The position numbers and the translations under genes were made by a program. The notes beneath the pieces are model-generated. The model saw only the letters and a list, made by a program, of their open reading frames with translations. It made no database searches and was not told the origin of the DNA. DNA of 64,000 nucleotides from NCBI RefSeq assembly GCF_016798325.1, contig NZ_JAERVO010000002.1, forward strand, positions 434,001-498,000, written 5' to 3'. The DNA is from Marinobacter mangrovi (GTDB lineage: Bacteria; Pseudomonadota; Gammaproteobacteria; Pseudomonadales; Oleiphilaceae). Numbering within the stretch: position 1 is the stretch's first letter; every line of letters begins with the position of its first letter. This document shows, piece by piece, positions 45,572 to 54,100 of the stretch.

Positions 45572-47479
45572 TTACAGGGAAGGCCAGAGAGAGTCGAATT
45601 CGTCTTCGCTGGTGTTGGGCCCGGGGCCTTCTGAGCTCTCACTGCTGGGGCTGCTGCTTTGCAGGCGCAGTTCGAATTGGCTGATGCTGCCGGTTGCCGA
45701 TAGCCGCTTGGACAATTGGCCGTTGTCTTCACGGTCGCCCTGGCGCAGCACGATCCGGCTGCCCTGTTGGAAGGGCAGGCGCGGCGTAATCAGGGTTGCG
45801 GGCTGACCGATCACAGACACCTCCGGTAACAGCAGGCCGCGCAGGAATTCGCTGCTGTTGCCGACTTTCTGGATCAGGCGTACGCCGCATGGGGTGGCAC
45901 TCGGTGCCAGTAATTCAACGCCGATCTGGGTGCCTTGCTGGCGCAATTGTCGAATCCAGCGAACCACCGCCACGCTCCAGGGATGAGAGGGCTGCTCGCG
46001 AACGGCCAGCACTTCGCCGGCTTGCAGCGATGGTGGCATCTCGCTGGTCCAGGACACGCAATAGCCCCCGGGACTGGTATTCACCAGGGGCGTCTTGTAG
46101 GTCTTCGGCCGGCTGCCGCCTTCATCGCGGGTGCCGGCGCTGGTCTTGAAGTTGATGGGGGTGTCCGCCGAGGACATGAAGTCGCCGGTCGGCGCCGCGT
46201 CGTGGGCGCCGGCCCAGGCGTCGTTATTGCGCTTGGCCCGGGCGATGAAATAGTTCTCCTCGTCGTCCGTGGTTGCGCCGCTCTCGATGAATGCCTTGAA
46301 GGATTTTTCGCCGGCGATGTAGTAGTGCGCGGCCGAGAGGCCCACGGCGACCTGCAACTCGCCCTGAGTGGTGATGCGCTTGAAGTTGCGCTTGGTCAGG
46401 ACGCCGAAGGCCTGGGATAGATGCGCCAGCAGGTTTTCCGAGACGTTGGCCGGCATCGGCAGGGAATGACCGGCCTGCTTGTCCTTCTCGTTGCGGCGGT
46501 TCTGGTAATCGGCGATGTCCGCGGACAGCTCTACCGTGTTAAAGCCAAAACTGTCGCCATTCCGTTCTTCCGGGCCCAGCAGGCTGCTGTAGATCGGGGC
46601 CGCATCGCGCTCCATGTTCACCAGGAACAGCGACTCTTCGCCGATCTCTTGGGAACAGGTCACCCGGTCGGTCCAGCACTCAAACAGCTCATACGCTTGC
46701 ACCAGCTCATTCTGGCGCAGCTGGTTCGGTCTCGCGCACCCCAGTAGCAAGAGGCGCTTGTAGGCATCTGCAATGGTGTTGCTCTGGCGGTGCATCAGGT
46801 TTTCGTCTTCGACCTGAACGTCATACAGTTTGTTGCGCAGCGCAAAACGGTAGACACGGTGGCATTCCAGCCAGCTTCGGGTCGGGCTCGGGCAGTAAAG
46901 CTGATGCGCGCGCAGGATGGTCTGTCCCAGGTCGGTCACGATGCGGTGGCACGCCATGGCAATGGTCTTGCGGTTCTTGTCGATGGCGCCGCTGTCGAGC
47001 AATTCAATCAGCGTGGTCTTGTAGCCATTGGCCAGGTGCAGCTGCAGGGCCTGGGACAGGTTGGCAATCTTACGCTGTTTGTCGGGCAGGGCGATCGCCA
47101 GTCCCAGATAATGCCGGGACAGCTCCTTGCACACGAAGTTGATGCGGTGGCGGATCAGCTCAAGCAGGGCCAGGCGTTGCTGCGGCGCGATAATCAGCTG
47201 GTTGAGTTCAATAATCGCGTGGTACAGCTGACGGGAAGTCTCACCAATATTGGCCACAGGCAAAGCGCCGACCCACCGGCCAAAGGCTTTGGGTGTCGCA
47301 TCGCAGAAAGACAGGTTTGCTATCTTCTGTTCCGGTAGCGTGAGCTCAGGTTTTAAAGTCATACCGTCCGTATGCCCCTCTGCCTTGGGCGAATTGGCGC
47401 TTACACCGTCCCTTGATGCGTCGCTTTTGTTGGCGCGTCTCAGCTTTGATGAGCGGCGAGAAAAAGACCGGAAATACAT
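45572..47479 (-). CDS. Large conserved protein upstream of fimX, possible PilZ-like C-terminus
   Basis: Soluble protein of up to 635 aa with no membrane segment. The first 400 residues are mostly helical and unrecognised; the region around residues 480-560 has LVNTSPGGYCVSW, later SVAVVRWIRQ and IGVELL, which resembles the beta-barrel of PilZ domains (N/DxSxxG, then VGVEL-like), though the upstream RxxxR pair is not evident. In Pseudomonas an uncharacterised large protein sits in the same place beside fimX. Given its neighbour, a role in c-di-GMP or pilus control is a reasonable inference. Start may be 47479 or the ATG at 47362. Confidence 0.75.
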   Translation of the reverse strand: MYFRSFSRRSSKLRRANKSDASRDGVSANSPKAEGHTDGMTLKPELTLPEQKIANLSFCDATPKAFGRWVGALPVANIGETSRQLYHAIIELNQLIIAPQQRLALLELIRHRINFVCKELSRHYLGLAIALPDKQRKIANLSQALQLHLANGYKTTLIELLDSGAIDKNRKTIAMACHRIVTDLGQTILRAHQLYCPSPTRSWLECHRVYRFALRNKLYDVQVEDENLMHRQSNTIADAYKRLLLLGCARPNQLRQNELVQAYELFECWTDRVTCSQEIGEESLFLVNMERDAAPIYSSLLGPEERNGDSFGFNTVELSADIADYQNRRNEKDKQAGHSLPMPANVSENLLAHLSQAFGVLTKRNFKRITTQGELQVAVGLSAAHYYIAGEKSFKAFIESGATTDDEENYFIARAKRNNDAWAGAHDAAPTGDFMSSADTPINFKTSAGTRDEGGSRPKTYKTPLVNTSPGGYCVSWTSEMPPSLQAGEVLAVREQPSHPWSVAVVRWIRQLRQQGTQIGVELLAPSATPCGVRLIQKVGNSSEFLRGLLLPEVSVIGQPATLITPRLPFQQGSRIVLRQGDREDNGQLSKRLSATGSISQFELRLQSSSPSSESSEGPGPNTSEDEFDSLWPSL

Positions 47480-47505
47480 ATCTTTATATACCTCACCACG
47501 ACTTT

Positions 47506-47514
47506 AAAATAGCA
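47506..47514 (-). promoter_or_regulatory. Possible extended -10 promoter of the large fimX-linked gene
   Basis: On the minus strand TTTGCTATTTTAAA contains TGC directly before TATTTT, an extended -10 pattern, 27 bases ahead of the ATG at 47479 in an AT-rich patch. Confidence 0.4.
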
Positions 47515-47672
47515 AAGACCATTCACAAAGCCAGAAACCTGCAAGTTGACATTGTTTGACAAAAAAGTCGATGCACCCTCCCGAACGCCCCATTCTCAAG
47601 GCTTTTGCGACGCTGATGAAGACACTCCGAGGCAGTTTCACGGTCAACCGATTGTCGATTTCTGGACCTGGG

Positions 47673-48704
47673 TCACAGGTTGAGTGGTGTCTTGCTGGCT
47701 TCTCCCGGCACTTCCCGCACCAGTCGCGGCACCAGGAAGCCTGGCAGGCGTGTCAGTAAGTCGCGAACCAGCTGCCGGGCCTGATCGTCGCTGACGTCGA
47801 AATGCGCTGCCCCGGCCACCGGATCGAAGGCATGCAGGTAATAGGGGAGGATGCCGGCGGCAAACAGTGATTCGCTGAGTTCCGCCAGGGTGTCGGCGTC
47901 ATCGTTGACGCCGCGCAGGATGACGCTCTGGTTGAGGAGGGTGGCGCCCGCCTCCTGCAAGCGGCGCATGGCCGCCCGGACGGCGTCATCGATTTCCCGG
48001 GGATGATTGATGTGGACGACGATGACCTTTTGCATCGGCAGGCCTTCAAACCAGGCCAGCATGGCGTCATTGACGCGCTGGGGGATGACCACCGGCAGGC
48101 GGGTGTGAATGCGCAAGCGGGTGAGGTGCGGAATGGCGGCCAGATCGGCGGCCCAGTCGGCCAGCCGGTTGTCGTTCACGGCCAGCGGGTCGCCGCCGCT
48201 GAAGATGACCTCATTGATCTCAGGGCTGGCATGGAGTGTGGCCAGGGCCTCGGTTCTGGCATCGGGCGAGAGCCGGTTGTCGGCATAGGGGAAATGGCGA
48301 CGGAAGCAGTAGCGGCAGTTGATGGCGCAGGTGCCGGTAACCATGAGCAGGGCGCGACTGCGATACTTACGGATCAGCCCCTGTTGCAGTGTGTGCTCGG
48401 CCTCTTCCAGCGGATCGGTGACGTAACCCGGCGACGGCTGGCCCTCCGCATCCAGCGGCAGGACCTGACGCAGCAGCGGGTCGTCCGGGTCGCCAGGGGT
48501 CATGCGTTGGAGAAACGGCCGGGGAACCCGGATGCTGAACAGCCGGTCACCGGCACGAGCGCCGGCCAGCAGATGATCCGGCAGGCCCAGCTCCCGAAGC
48601 AGCTGCTCCGGATTGTTGATGGCGCGAGCCAGCTCCTGCTGCCAGGTGAGTTCGGAATCGGTAACGTCCCGGGCTTCTACCGGGGTGGGGGTTCGCTGTA
48701 TCAT
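47673..48704 (-). CDS. epmB: EF-P beta-lysylation protein (lysine 2,3-aminomutase type)
   Basis: Radical-SAM enzyme of 343 aa that converts alpha-lysine to beta-lysine for attachment to EF-P. The iron-sulfur motif is MVTGTCAINCRYCFRRHFPY (cysteines near residues 120-127) and the aminomutase features SGGDPLAVND, RIHTRLPVVIPQR and LNQSVILRGVNDD follow. It lies divergently 45 bases from efp, with epmA on the other side, so the complete modification set is together. Confidence 0.94.
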   Translation of the reverse strand: MIQRTPTPVEARDVTDSELTWQQELARAINNPEQLLRELGLPDHLLAGARAGDRLFSIRVPRPFLQRMTPGDPDDPLLRQVLPLDAEGQPSPGYVTDPLEEAEHTLQQGLIRKYRSRALLMVTGTCAINCRYCFRRHFPYADNRLSPDARTEALATLHASPEINEVIFSGGDPLAVNDNRLADWAADLAAIPHLTRLRIHTRLPVVIPQRVNDAMLAWFEGLPMQKVIVVHINHPREIDDAVRAAMRRLQEAGATLLNQSVILRGVNDDADTLAELSESLFAAGILPYYLHAFDPVAGAAHFDVSDDQARQLVRDLLTRLPGFLVPRLVREVPGEASKTPLNL

Positions 48705-48749
48705 GAGCCCCTTTGAATTTCCAACAGCGATTTTTCAGGTGAGATTTTC

Positions 48750-49325
48750 ATGGCTTCGTATTCTACCAATGAATTCCGCGGTGGTCTTAAGGTTTTGCTG
48801 GACGGCGACCCGTGTGTGATCCTCGAGAACGAATTCGTCAAGCCCGGCAAGGGCCAGGCGTTCAACCGCGTCAAGCTGCGCAACCTGATGAGCAACCGGG
48901 TCTGGGAGCGCACTTTCAAGTCCGGCGAGAGCCTGGAAGCGGCAGACGTCATGGACCAGGAGATGGAATATCTCTACACCGACGGCGAATTCTGGCACTT
49001 CATGGCCACCGACGGTTCCTTCGAGCAGCACCCGGCCGACGAGAAGGCGGTGGGCGACACCATGAAGTGGCTCAAGGAGCAGGACGTCTACACCGTCACG
49101 CTCTATAACGGTACCCCACTGTCGGTGACACCCCCCAACTTTGTCGAACTGGAAGTGGTCGACACCGATCCCGGAATGAAAGGTGACACCGCCCAGGGTG
49201 GCTCCAAACCGGCGACCCTGTCCACCGGCGCGGTGGTCAACGTGCCGCTGTTCATCGTCATTGGTGAAGTGTTGAAAGTAGACACCCGTTCCGGCGAATA
49301 CGTGAGCCGGGTCAAAACCAACTGA
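48750..49325 (+). CDS. efp: Translation elongation factor P
   Basis: EF-P of 191 aa, which rescues ribosomes stalled at polyproline. The modification loop reads VKPGKGQAF with the acceptor lysine at K34, the residue that EpmA/EpmB modify; it is not the arginine used in the EarP-type systems of P. aeruginosa. The three beta-barrel domains are of normal length and the C-terminus ends [18 protein letters not shown] lies upstream of the ATG. epmA follows after seven bases. Confidence 0.97.
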   Translation: MASYSTNEFRGGLKVLLDGDPCVILENEFVKPGKGQAFNRVKLRNLMSNRVWERTFKSGESLEAADVMDQEMEYLYTDGEFWHFMATDGSFEQHPADEKAVGDTMKWLKEQDVYTVTLYNGTPLSVTPPNFVELEVVDTDPGMKGDTAQGGSKPATLSTGAVVNVPLFIVIGEVLKVDTRSGEYVSRVKTN

Positions 49326-49332
49326 TCCGGAC

Positions 49333-50313
49333 ATGTCCCGGGAATCGGACTGGCAGCCAACAGCGTCCTGGACCGCCCTGCGCGAGCGGGCCGGGCTGTT
49401 GTCCTACCTGAGGCAGTTCTTTGCCGCCCGTGATGTGCTGGAAGTGGAAACCCCGCTGCTGGCCCGTCACGGCGTCTCTGATCTCCATCTCGACTGTATT
49501 ATGGCCCATCCGGGCCCGGCGTCCGATTTTTCGGGCGGTACGGTCTATCTGCAGACCTCCCCTGAATACCACATGAAACGCCTTCTGGCTGCGGGCAGTG
49601 GTGCCATCTACCAGGTGTTCCGGGCGTTCCGCGATGGCGAGCGCGGCGTGCGCCACAATCCGGAATTCTCGCTGCTGGAATGGTATCGGCCGGATTTTGA
49701 CGATCGGGCCCTGATGGATGAAGTCGGTGAGCTGGTGTGTGGCTGGCTGGGTGTTGATGCGCCCGCACGGCTCACGTACCGCGAGGTGTTCCTGCAGCAC
49801 GTCGGTCTCGATCCCTTTACGCTACCGCTGGATGAGCTGCGCGATGCGGTGTCCGGACGGGCCGGCAATCCGGTGTTTGCAGACAATTTCGATCGCGATA
49901 CCTGCCTCGACTTTCTGATGACTCATGCGGTTGAGCCCGCACTCGTGGGCGAGGGTGCGGTGTTTATTCATGACTATCCCGCCAGCCAGGCCGCGCTGGC
50001 GCGTACCCGGGACGCTGGCGGATGCGCCGTGGCCCACCGCTTTGAGCTGTATCTCGATGGGTTGGAGCTGTGCAACGGCTATTGGGAGCTGACGGACGCG
50101 GCGGAACAGGCGCGCCGCTTCGAGGCGGATAACGCCTTGCGGCGGGCGCACGGCAAGCCCGAAATGGCTGCGGACGACTATTTGCTGGAGGCGCTCCGGC
50201 ATGGCTTGCCCGCGTGTTCGGGCGTGGCCCTGGGGCTGGACCGTTTGTTGATGTGCAAGCTGGGAACACGAGACATCCGGGATGTCGTCGCGTTCCCCAT
50301 CGAGCGGTCTTAG
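49333..50313 (+). CDS. epmA: EF-P--(R)-beta-lysine ligase
   Basis: Class II lysyl-tRNA synthetase paralogue (GenX/PoxA/YjeA) of 326 aa lacking the anticodon domain. Class II motifs are visible: FFAARDVLEVETPLLARHGV, YLQTSPEYHMKRLLAAGSGA, RNNPEFSLLEWYR-like RHNPEFSLLEWYRP, and the C-terminal SGVALGLDRLLM. It charges beta-lysine onto K34 of EF-P. Transcribed with efp; the stop region overlaps the end of the convergent psd by four bases. Confidence 0.96.
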   Translation: MSRESDWQPTASWTALRERAGLLSYLRQFFAARDVLEVETPLLARHGVSDLHLDCIMAHPGPASDFSGGTVYLQTSPEYHMKRLLAAGSGAIYQVFRAFRDGERGVRHNPEFSLLEWYRPDFDDRALMDEVGELVCGWLGVDAPARLTYREVFLQHVGLDPFTLPLDELRDAVSGRAGNPVFADNFDRDTCLDFLMTHAVEPALVGEGAVFIHDYPASQAALARTRDAGGCAVAHRFELYLDGLELCNGYWELTDAAEQARRFEADNALRRAHGKPEMAADDYLLEALRHGLPACSGVALGLDRLLMCKLGTRDIRDVVAFPIERS

Positions 50314-51167
50314 ACCACTTTCGAGCCGATCCGCTGGCCCATACGCAGCACCGATTCAGGACCCAGTTCATCCGACCACTGCATCACATCCTTCGGGAAC
50401 AGCAGGATGACGGTTGAACCCAGTCGGAAACGGCCCATCTCGTCCCCTTTATCGAACCGGATCGGTTTGTCGGCACTGTAGTCCACGCTGCTGACCCCGT
50501 CCGTGCCCGGTGCCACGACGCCGGCCCAGGTGGTTTCCACGCTGCCGACGATCATCGCGCCGACGTGCACCATGGCCATCGGCCCCCATTCCGTGTCGAA
50601 CAGGGTGACGACCCGCTCGTTGCGGGCGAACAGGTTGGGTACGTTGGCGGCCGTGACGGGATTGACGGAGAACAGCCGGCCCGGCACGTAGGCCATTTCC
50701 TTGAGGGTGCCCGCCAGCGGCATGTGGATGCGGTGGTAGTCCTTGGGCGCCAGGTAGATGGTGGCGAACTCGCCGCCGGCAAACGGTTTGGCGCGCTGTT
50801 CGTCGCCGCCCAGCAGTTCGGTCAGGTTGAACGACTGCCCCTTGGCCTGGAAGATGCGGCCGTCCTTGATGGCACCGAGTTGGCTGATGGCGCCGTCCAC
50901 GGGGCTGGTCAAGGCATCCGGCGCTTCATCGACGGGGCGCATCCCGGATTTCAGGGCCCGGGTGAAGAAGTCGTTAAACGTGGCATAGGATGCGGGGTCG
51001 GCATCGACCGCTTCGCTCATATCGACGCCATAGCGCTCGATGAACCAGCGGACGACCCGGTTCTTCAGGGCCGGCACCTGATCGTTGTCGGCCAGTCGTC
51101 CGGCCAGTCGCGACAGCCCAAGCTGGGGCGTCAGGTACTGGCTCATCACAAAGAGCTTGTCTCGCAT
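50310..51167 (-). CDS. psd: Phosphatidylserine decarboxylase proenzyme
   Basis: Inner-membrane-associated enzyme of 285 aa making phosphatidylethanolamine. The self-cleavage site is the C-terminal LGST motif, with S251 becoming the pyruvoyl group of the small alpha chain. Further signatures are PVDGAISQLGAI, DYHRIHMPLAGTLKEMAYVPG and ARNERVVTLFDTEWG. It lies six bases downstream of rhdA on the same strand. Confidence 0.96.
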   Translation of the reverse strand: MRDKLFVMSQYLTPQLGLSRLAGRLADNDQVPALKNRVVRWFIERYGVDMSEAVDADPASYATFNDFFTRALKSGMRPVDEAPDALTSPVDGAISQLGAIKDGRIFQAKGQSFNLTELLGGDEQRAKPFAGGEFATIYLAPKDYHRIHMPLAGTLKEMAYVPGRLFSVNPVTAANVPNLFARNERVVTLFDTEWGPMAMVHVGAMIVGSVETTWAGVVAPGTDGVSSVDYSADKPIRFDKGDEMGRFRLGSTVILLFPKDVMQWSDELGPESVLRMGQRIGSKVV

Positions 51168-51172
51168 CGGTT

Positions 51173-51988
51173 CTAGATCTCCACAGGTGTGTCAGGATGG
51201 TTGCCCCACTCGGCCCAGGAGCCCGCATAGGCGCGCACCCGCGGATAGCCGAGCACCTTGGCCACCAGGTAGGTCAGGCCGGACCGGTGGTGGGTCTGGC
51301 AGTGAGTGATCAGGGTGTTGGCCTCGCCGATCCCCTGAGCAGCGAGCAGCGCACGCAGGTCGTCTGACGGGCGCAGGCGGAAGTGGCGTGCCGGATCCAT
51401 AAGCCGGGTCCACTCCAGGTTGCGGGCACCGGGAATATGGCCTGCCTTGGCAGCGGCAATGCGGGTGCCAAGGTATTCCTCCGGTGATCGGGCGTCCCAG
51501 ATCACCGGGTCATCTGCGTCCAGGCCATTCAGCACTTCCTCCAGCGTCGCGGTGGGGTCGGGGTGCACCACAATCGGGTAGTGACTCGGCACCGGTTCGG
51601 GAACGTCGGTGGAAAGCGGGTGGTCTTCCGCCTGCCAGGCAATCCAGCCGCCATTCAGGTAGCTGTATCGGGTGTGGCCAATGCAGTCGAGCAGCCAGAT
51701 AAAGCGCCCGGCCCAGCCGCCACCTTCATCGTCGTAGACCACCACGTGCGTGTCCGGGGTCAGCCCGATGCGCGTGGTTAATGCCTGCAGCGCCTCGACA
51801 GTTGGCAACTTGCCCGGCGCCGGCGGGTAACCCAGTAAGGTCTCCTTGGGATGCACGTAGACGGCGCCCGGAAGGTGTCCGCCCAGGTAACGCTCGGGGT
51901 GGCTGAGGTCGACCAGAAGAAGGTTGTCCCGGGTCTCTAACAGGGGCTCCAGGTCGTCCGGTTCGATAATCAGGGGCAGCGTCTGCAT
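51173..51988 (-). CDS. rhdA: Rhodanese / thiosulfate sulfurtransferase (RhdA type)
   Basis: Two-domain sulfurtransferase of 271 aa, the same length as the Azotobacter and Pseudomonas RhdA. The active-site loop is HCQTHHRSG with the catalytic cysteine at C230, the number and CQTHHR sequence known for RhdA. The inactive N-terminal rhodanese domain has LLVDLSHPERYLGGHLPGA. I use the ATG at 51988 (MQTLPLIIEP); the open frame extends 29 codons upstream without family similarity. Likely cotranscribed with psd. Confidence 0.94.
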   Translation of the reverse strand: MQTLPLIIEPDDLEPLLETRDNLLLVDLSHPERYLGGHLPGAVYVHPKETLLGYPPAPGKLPTVEALQALTTRIGLTPDTHVVVYDDEGGGWAGRFIWLLDCIGHTRYSYLNGGWIAWQAEDHPLSTDVPEPVPSHYPIVVHPDPTATLEEVLNGLDADDPVIWDARSPEEYLGTRIAAAKAGHIPGARNLEWTRLMDPARHFRLRPSDDLRALLAAQGIGEANTLITHCQTHHRSGLTYLVAKVLGYPRVRAYAGSWAEWGNHPDTPVEI

Positions 51989-52105
51989 ACGCGTCTCAGC
52001 GGGCCGTTCAGGGTTTGGGCGCATCTTAACAGATTGAAGGCAGGACAGGTGGCGTTGGCGTCTGAGACTGGGCAAGGCGTTTTTTTCGCGATACTTTCAG
52101 GCTCT

Positions 52106-52114
52106 TGCTATGAT
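52106..52114 (+). promoter_or_regulatory. Possible extended -10 promoter upstream of motA
   Basis: TGCTATGAT (52106-52114) matches the extended -10 form, 122 bases ahead of the motA ATG. I see no FliA-type flagellar promoter in the 248-base gap between rhdA and motA. Confidence 0.35.
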
Positions 52115-52236
52115 TCCCGAAAATCAGAAACATCTGAAACGTCTTTTACGCGCGTCCTGTTAGGGTTTCGGAGGCAGTCTCCGACGGGCCGGTTTGTGCC
52201 GGCGGGCAGGCAGTTCAGGGAGCAGTTTTAACCGCT

Positions 52237-53088
52237 ATGGCCTTAATACTCGGTGCGATCATCGTTTTTGCCTGTGTGCTGGGCGGCTTCGTCTTGTCCA
52301 AGGGGCAGCTGATGGCGCTGTGGCAGCCGCTGGAAGTGTTGATCATCTTCGGGGCGGCAACCGGTGCGTTCATCATCTCCAACCCGATGCACACCATCAA
52401 GGAAACCGTCGCCGGTATCCTGCGACTGCTGACGGGCTCTCCGTTCAATAAAGCCTTCTATCTGGATTTGCTCAGCCTGCTCTATGACCTGTTCGACAAG
52501 TCGCGCAAGCAGGGGGTGATGGCCATTGAAGAGGACATCGATAACCCCACCGAAAGCCAGATCTTCACCCGTTATCCGGCGGTGATGAAGTCGTCCAAGC
52601 TGCTCGCTTTCGTGACCGACTATATGCGCATCATCAGCGCCGGCAATATGGCGCCGCACGAGCTTGAAGGCCTGATGGACAAAGAGCTGGATAATCGTGA
52701 GCTGGAACTGAACGAACCGTCCCACGCGCTGGCCAAGGTCGCAGATGCGCTGCCGGGGCTGGGGATCGTGGCGGCGGTCCTGGGGATCGTCATCACCATG
52801 AGTCTGTTGGGCGGTCCGCCCGAGATGATCGGGCACAAGGTGGCCGCGGCACTGGTGGGGACGTTCCTCGGTATTTTTATGGGCTACGGCTTCGTAGGGC
52901 CGACCTCCACCGCCATGGAGCACCAGGCGCAATACGAGCTGCGTGCCTACGAGTGTGCCAAGGCTGCCATTCTGGCGACCGTCTCCGGGCAGGCCCCGCA
53001 GATGGCGGTCGAGTTCGGTCGCAAGGCGTTGCCCAGTGACAAACGTCCCGGATTCCAGGAACTCAACGACCATGTGCGTTCCAAGTAA
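52237..53088 (+). CDS. motA: Flagellar motor stator protein MotA
   Basis: Inner-membrane stator subunit of 283 aa. Four membrane segments are visible (residues about 1-22, 30-50, 165-190, 200-220), with the large cytoplasmic loop between the second and third, and the conserved ALPGLGIVAAVLGIVITMSLLG before segment three. It follows the proton-type MotA length of Pseudomonas and E. coli. motB follows after 39 bases. There are no other flagellar genes here, as in Pseudomonas where this motAB pair also lies apart. Confidence 0.94.
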   Translation: MALILGAIIVFACVLGGFVLSKGQLMALWQPLEVLIIFGAATGAFIISNPMHTIKETVAGILRLLTGSPFNKAFYLDLLSLLYDLFDKSRKQGVMAIEEDIDNPTESQIFTRYPAVMKSSKLLAFVTDYMRIISAGNMAPHELEGLMDKELDNRELELNEPSHALAKVADALPGLGIVAAVLGIVITMSLLGGPPEMIGHKVAAALVGTFLGIFMGYGFVGPTSTAMEHQAQYELRAYECAKAAILATVSGQAPQMAVEFGRKALPSDKRPGFQELNDHVRSK

Positions 53089-53127
53089 CCGCACCGGATT
53101 CGTCGAAACGGGGCACTGAGGTCCATC

Positions 53128-54087
53128 GTGGAAGAACAACCCATCATCGTCAAACGCGTCAAGAAGGTGTCCGGGGGGCATCACGGTGGCGCCTGGAAAG
53201 TCGCTTTTGCCGATTTCGCAACGGCGATGATGGCCTTTTTCATGGTGCTTTGGTTGACCATGACCGCAACGCCGGAGGAAAAGCAGGCAATTTCCGGTTA
53301 CTTCAAGGACCCGGTCGGCTACATGGACGCCGCCAGCCGCAATCCGATCGATCTGGGCGGCAGCGCGTCGGTGGTGGATTCCACCAGCGAGGATGTGGCG
53401 GATTCCCAGATCAAGCTGGAAGATCAGACCATCGAGGACATGGCGGATACCCTGGAACAGAAACAGATGCAGCAGCTGTTCCAGGACCTTAAGGACCAGA
53501 TTGAGAGCAGTGAGACGCTGCAGAAGTTCAAGGACCAACTGCTGATCGACATTACTGACGAGGGGTTGCGGATTCAGATCGTGGATCGCTCCAAACGTCC
53601 GATGTTCGACAGTGGCAGCGCCCGTCTCAAATACTATTCCCAGGATATCCTGTTCGAACTGGCCAAGCCGCTGAGCGAGGTCAACAACAAACTCAGCATT
53701 ACCGGTCACACCGATGCCACGCCTTTTGTCGGGCGTCCAGGCTACACCAACTGGGAGCTGTCGGCGGACCGGGCCAATACGGCGCGGCGGGCTTTGGTCG
53801 CTGGCGGCGTGCGGCCTGAGCAGATTGGCAAGGTGGTTGGGTTGAGCGATTCGGTGTTGTTCGACAAGGATCACCCGCAGGCACCGGTCAACCGGCGAAT
53901 TGCGATTATCGTGCTGAACAAGAAAGCCGAGCAGGAAATCCAGTCCGATTCCGGCGCCAATGCCCAGCCGGTGATCGACCTGACGGCGCCGACCGAGGAA
54001 CAATCCCGGGAAGCCCAGAAGAAACTGGAATCCGGCGACTGGTTCAAGCAACCTCCCGAGCCGGATGCCGGTGAAGTGAACTGGTAA
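53128..54087 (+). CDS. motB: Flagellar motor stator protein MotB
   Basis: Stator subunit of 319 aa. After a basic cytoplasmic N-terminus the single membrane helix begins VAFADFATAMMAFFMVLWL, with the ion-binding aspartate D29. A plug/linker and the C-terminal OmpA-like peptidoglycan-binding domain follow (LSITGHTDATPFVG, NWELSADRANTARRALVAGG, NRRIAIIVLNKKAE). The start is GTG (53128) just after a GAGGTCCATC site. The C-terminal tail of 40 residues is acidic and glutamine-rich. Confidence 0.95.
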   Translation: MEEQPIIVKRVKKVSGGHHGGAWKVAFADFATAMMAFFMVLWLTMTATPEEKQAISGYFKDPVGYMDAASRNPIDLGGSASVVDSTSEDVADSQIKLEDQTIEDMADTLEQKQMQQLFQDLKDQIESSETLQKFKDQLLIDITDEGLRIQIVDRSKRPMFDSGSARLKYYSQDILFELAKPLSEVNNKLSITGHTDATPFVGRPGYTNWELSADRANTARRALVAGGVRPEQIGKVVGLSDSVLFDKDHPQAPVNRRIAIIVLNKKAEQEIQSDSGANAQPVIDLTAPTEEQSREAQKKLESGDWFKQPPEPDAGEVNW

Positions 54088-54100
54088 GGCCCGAGGCGCT

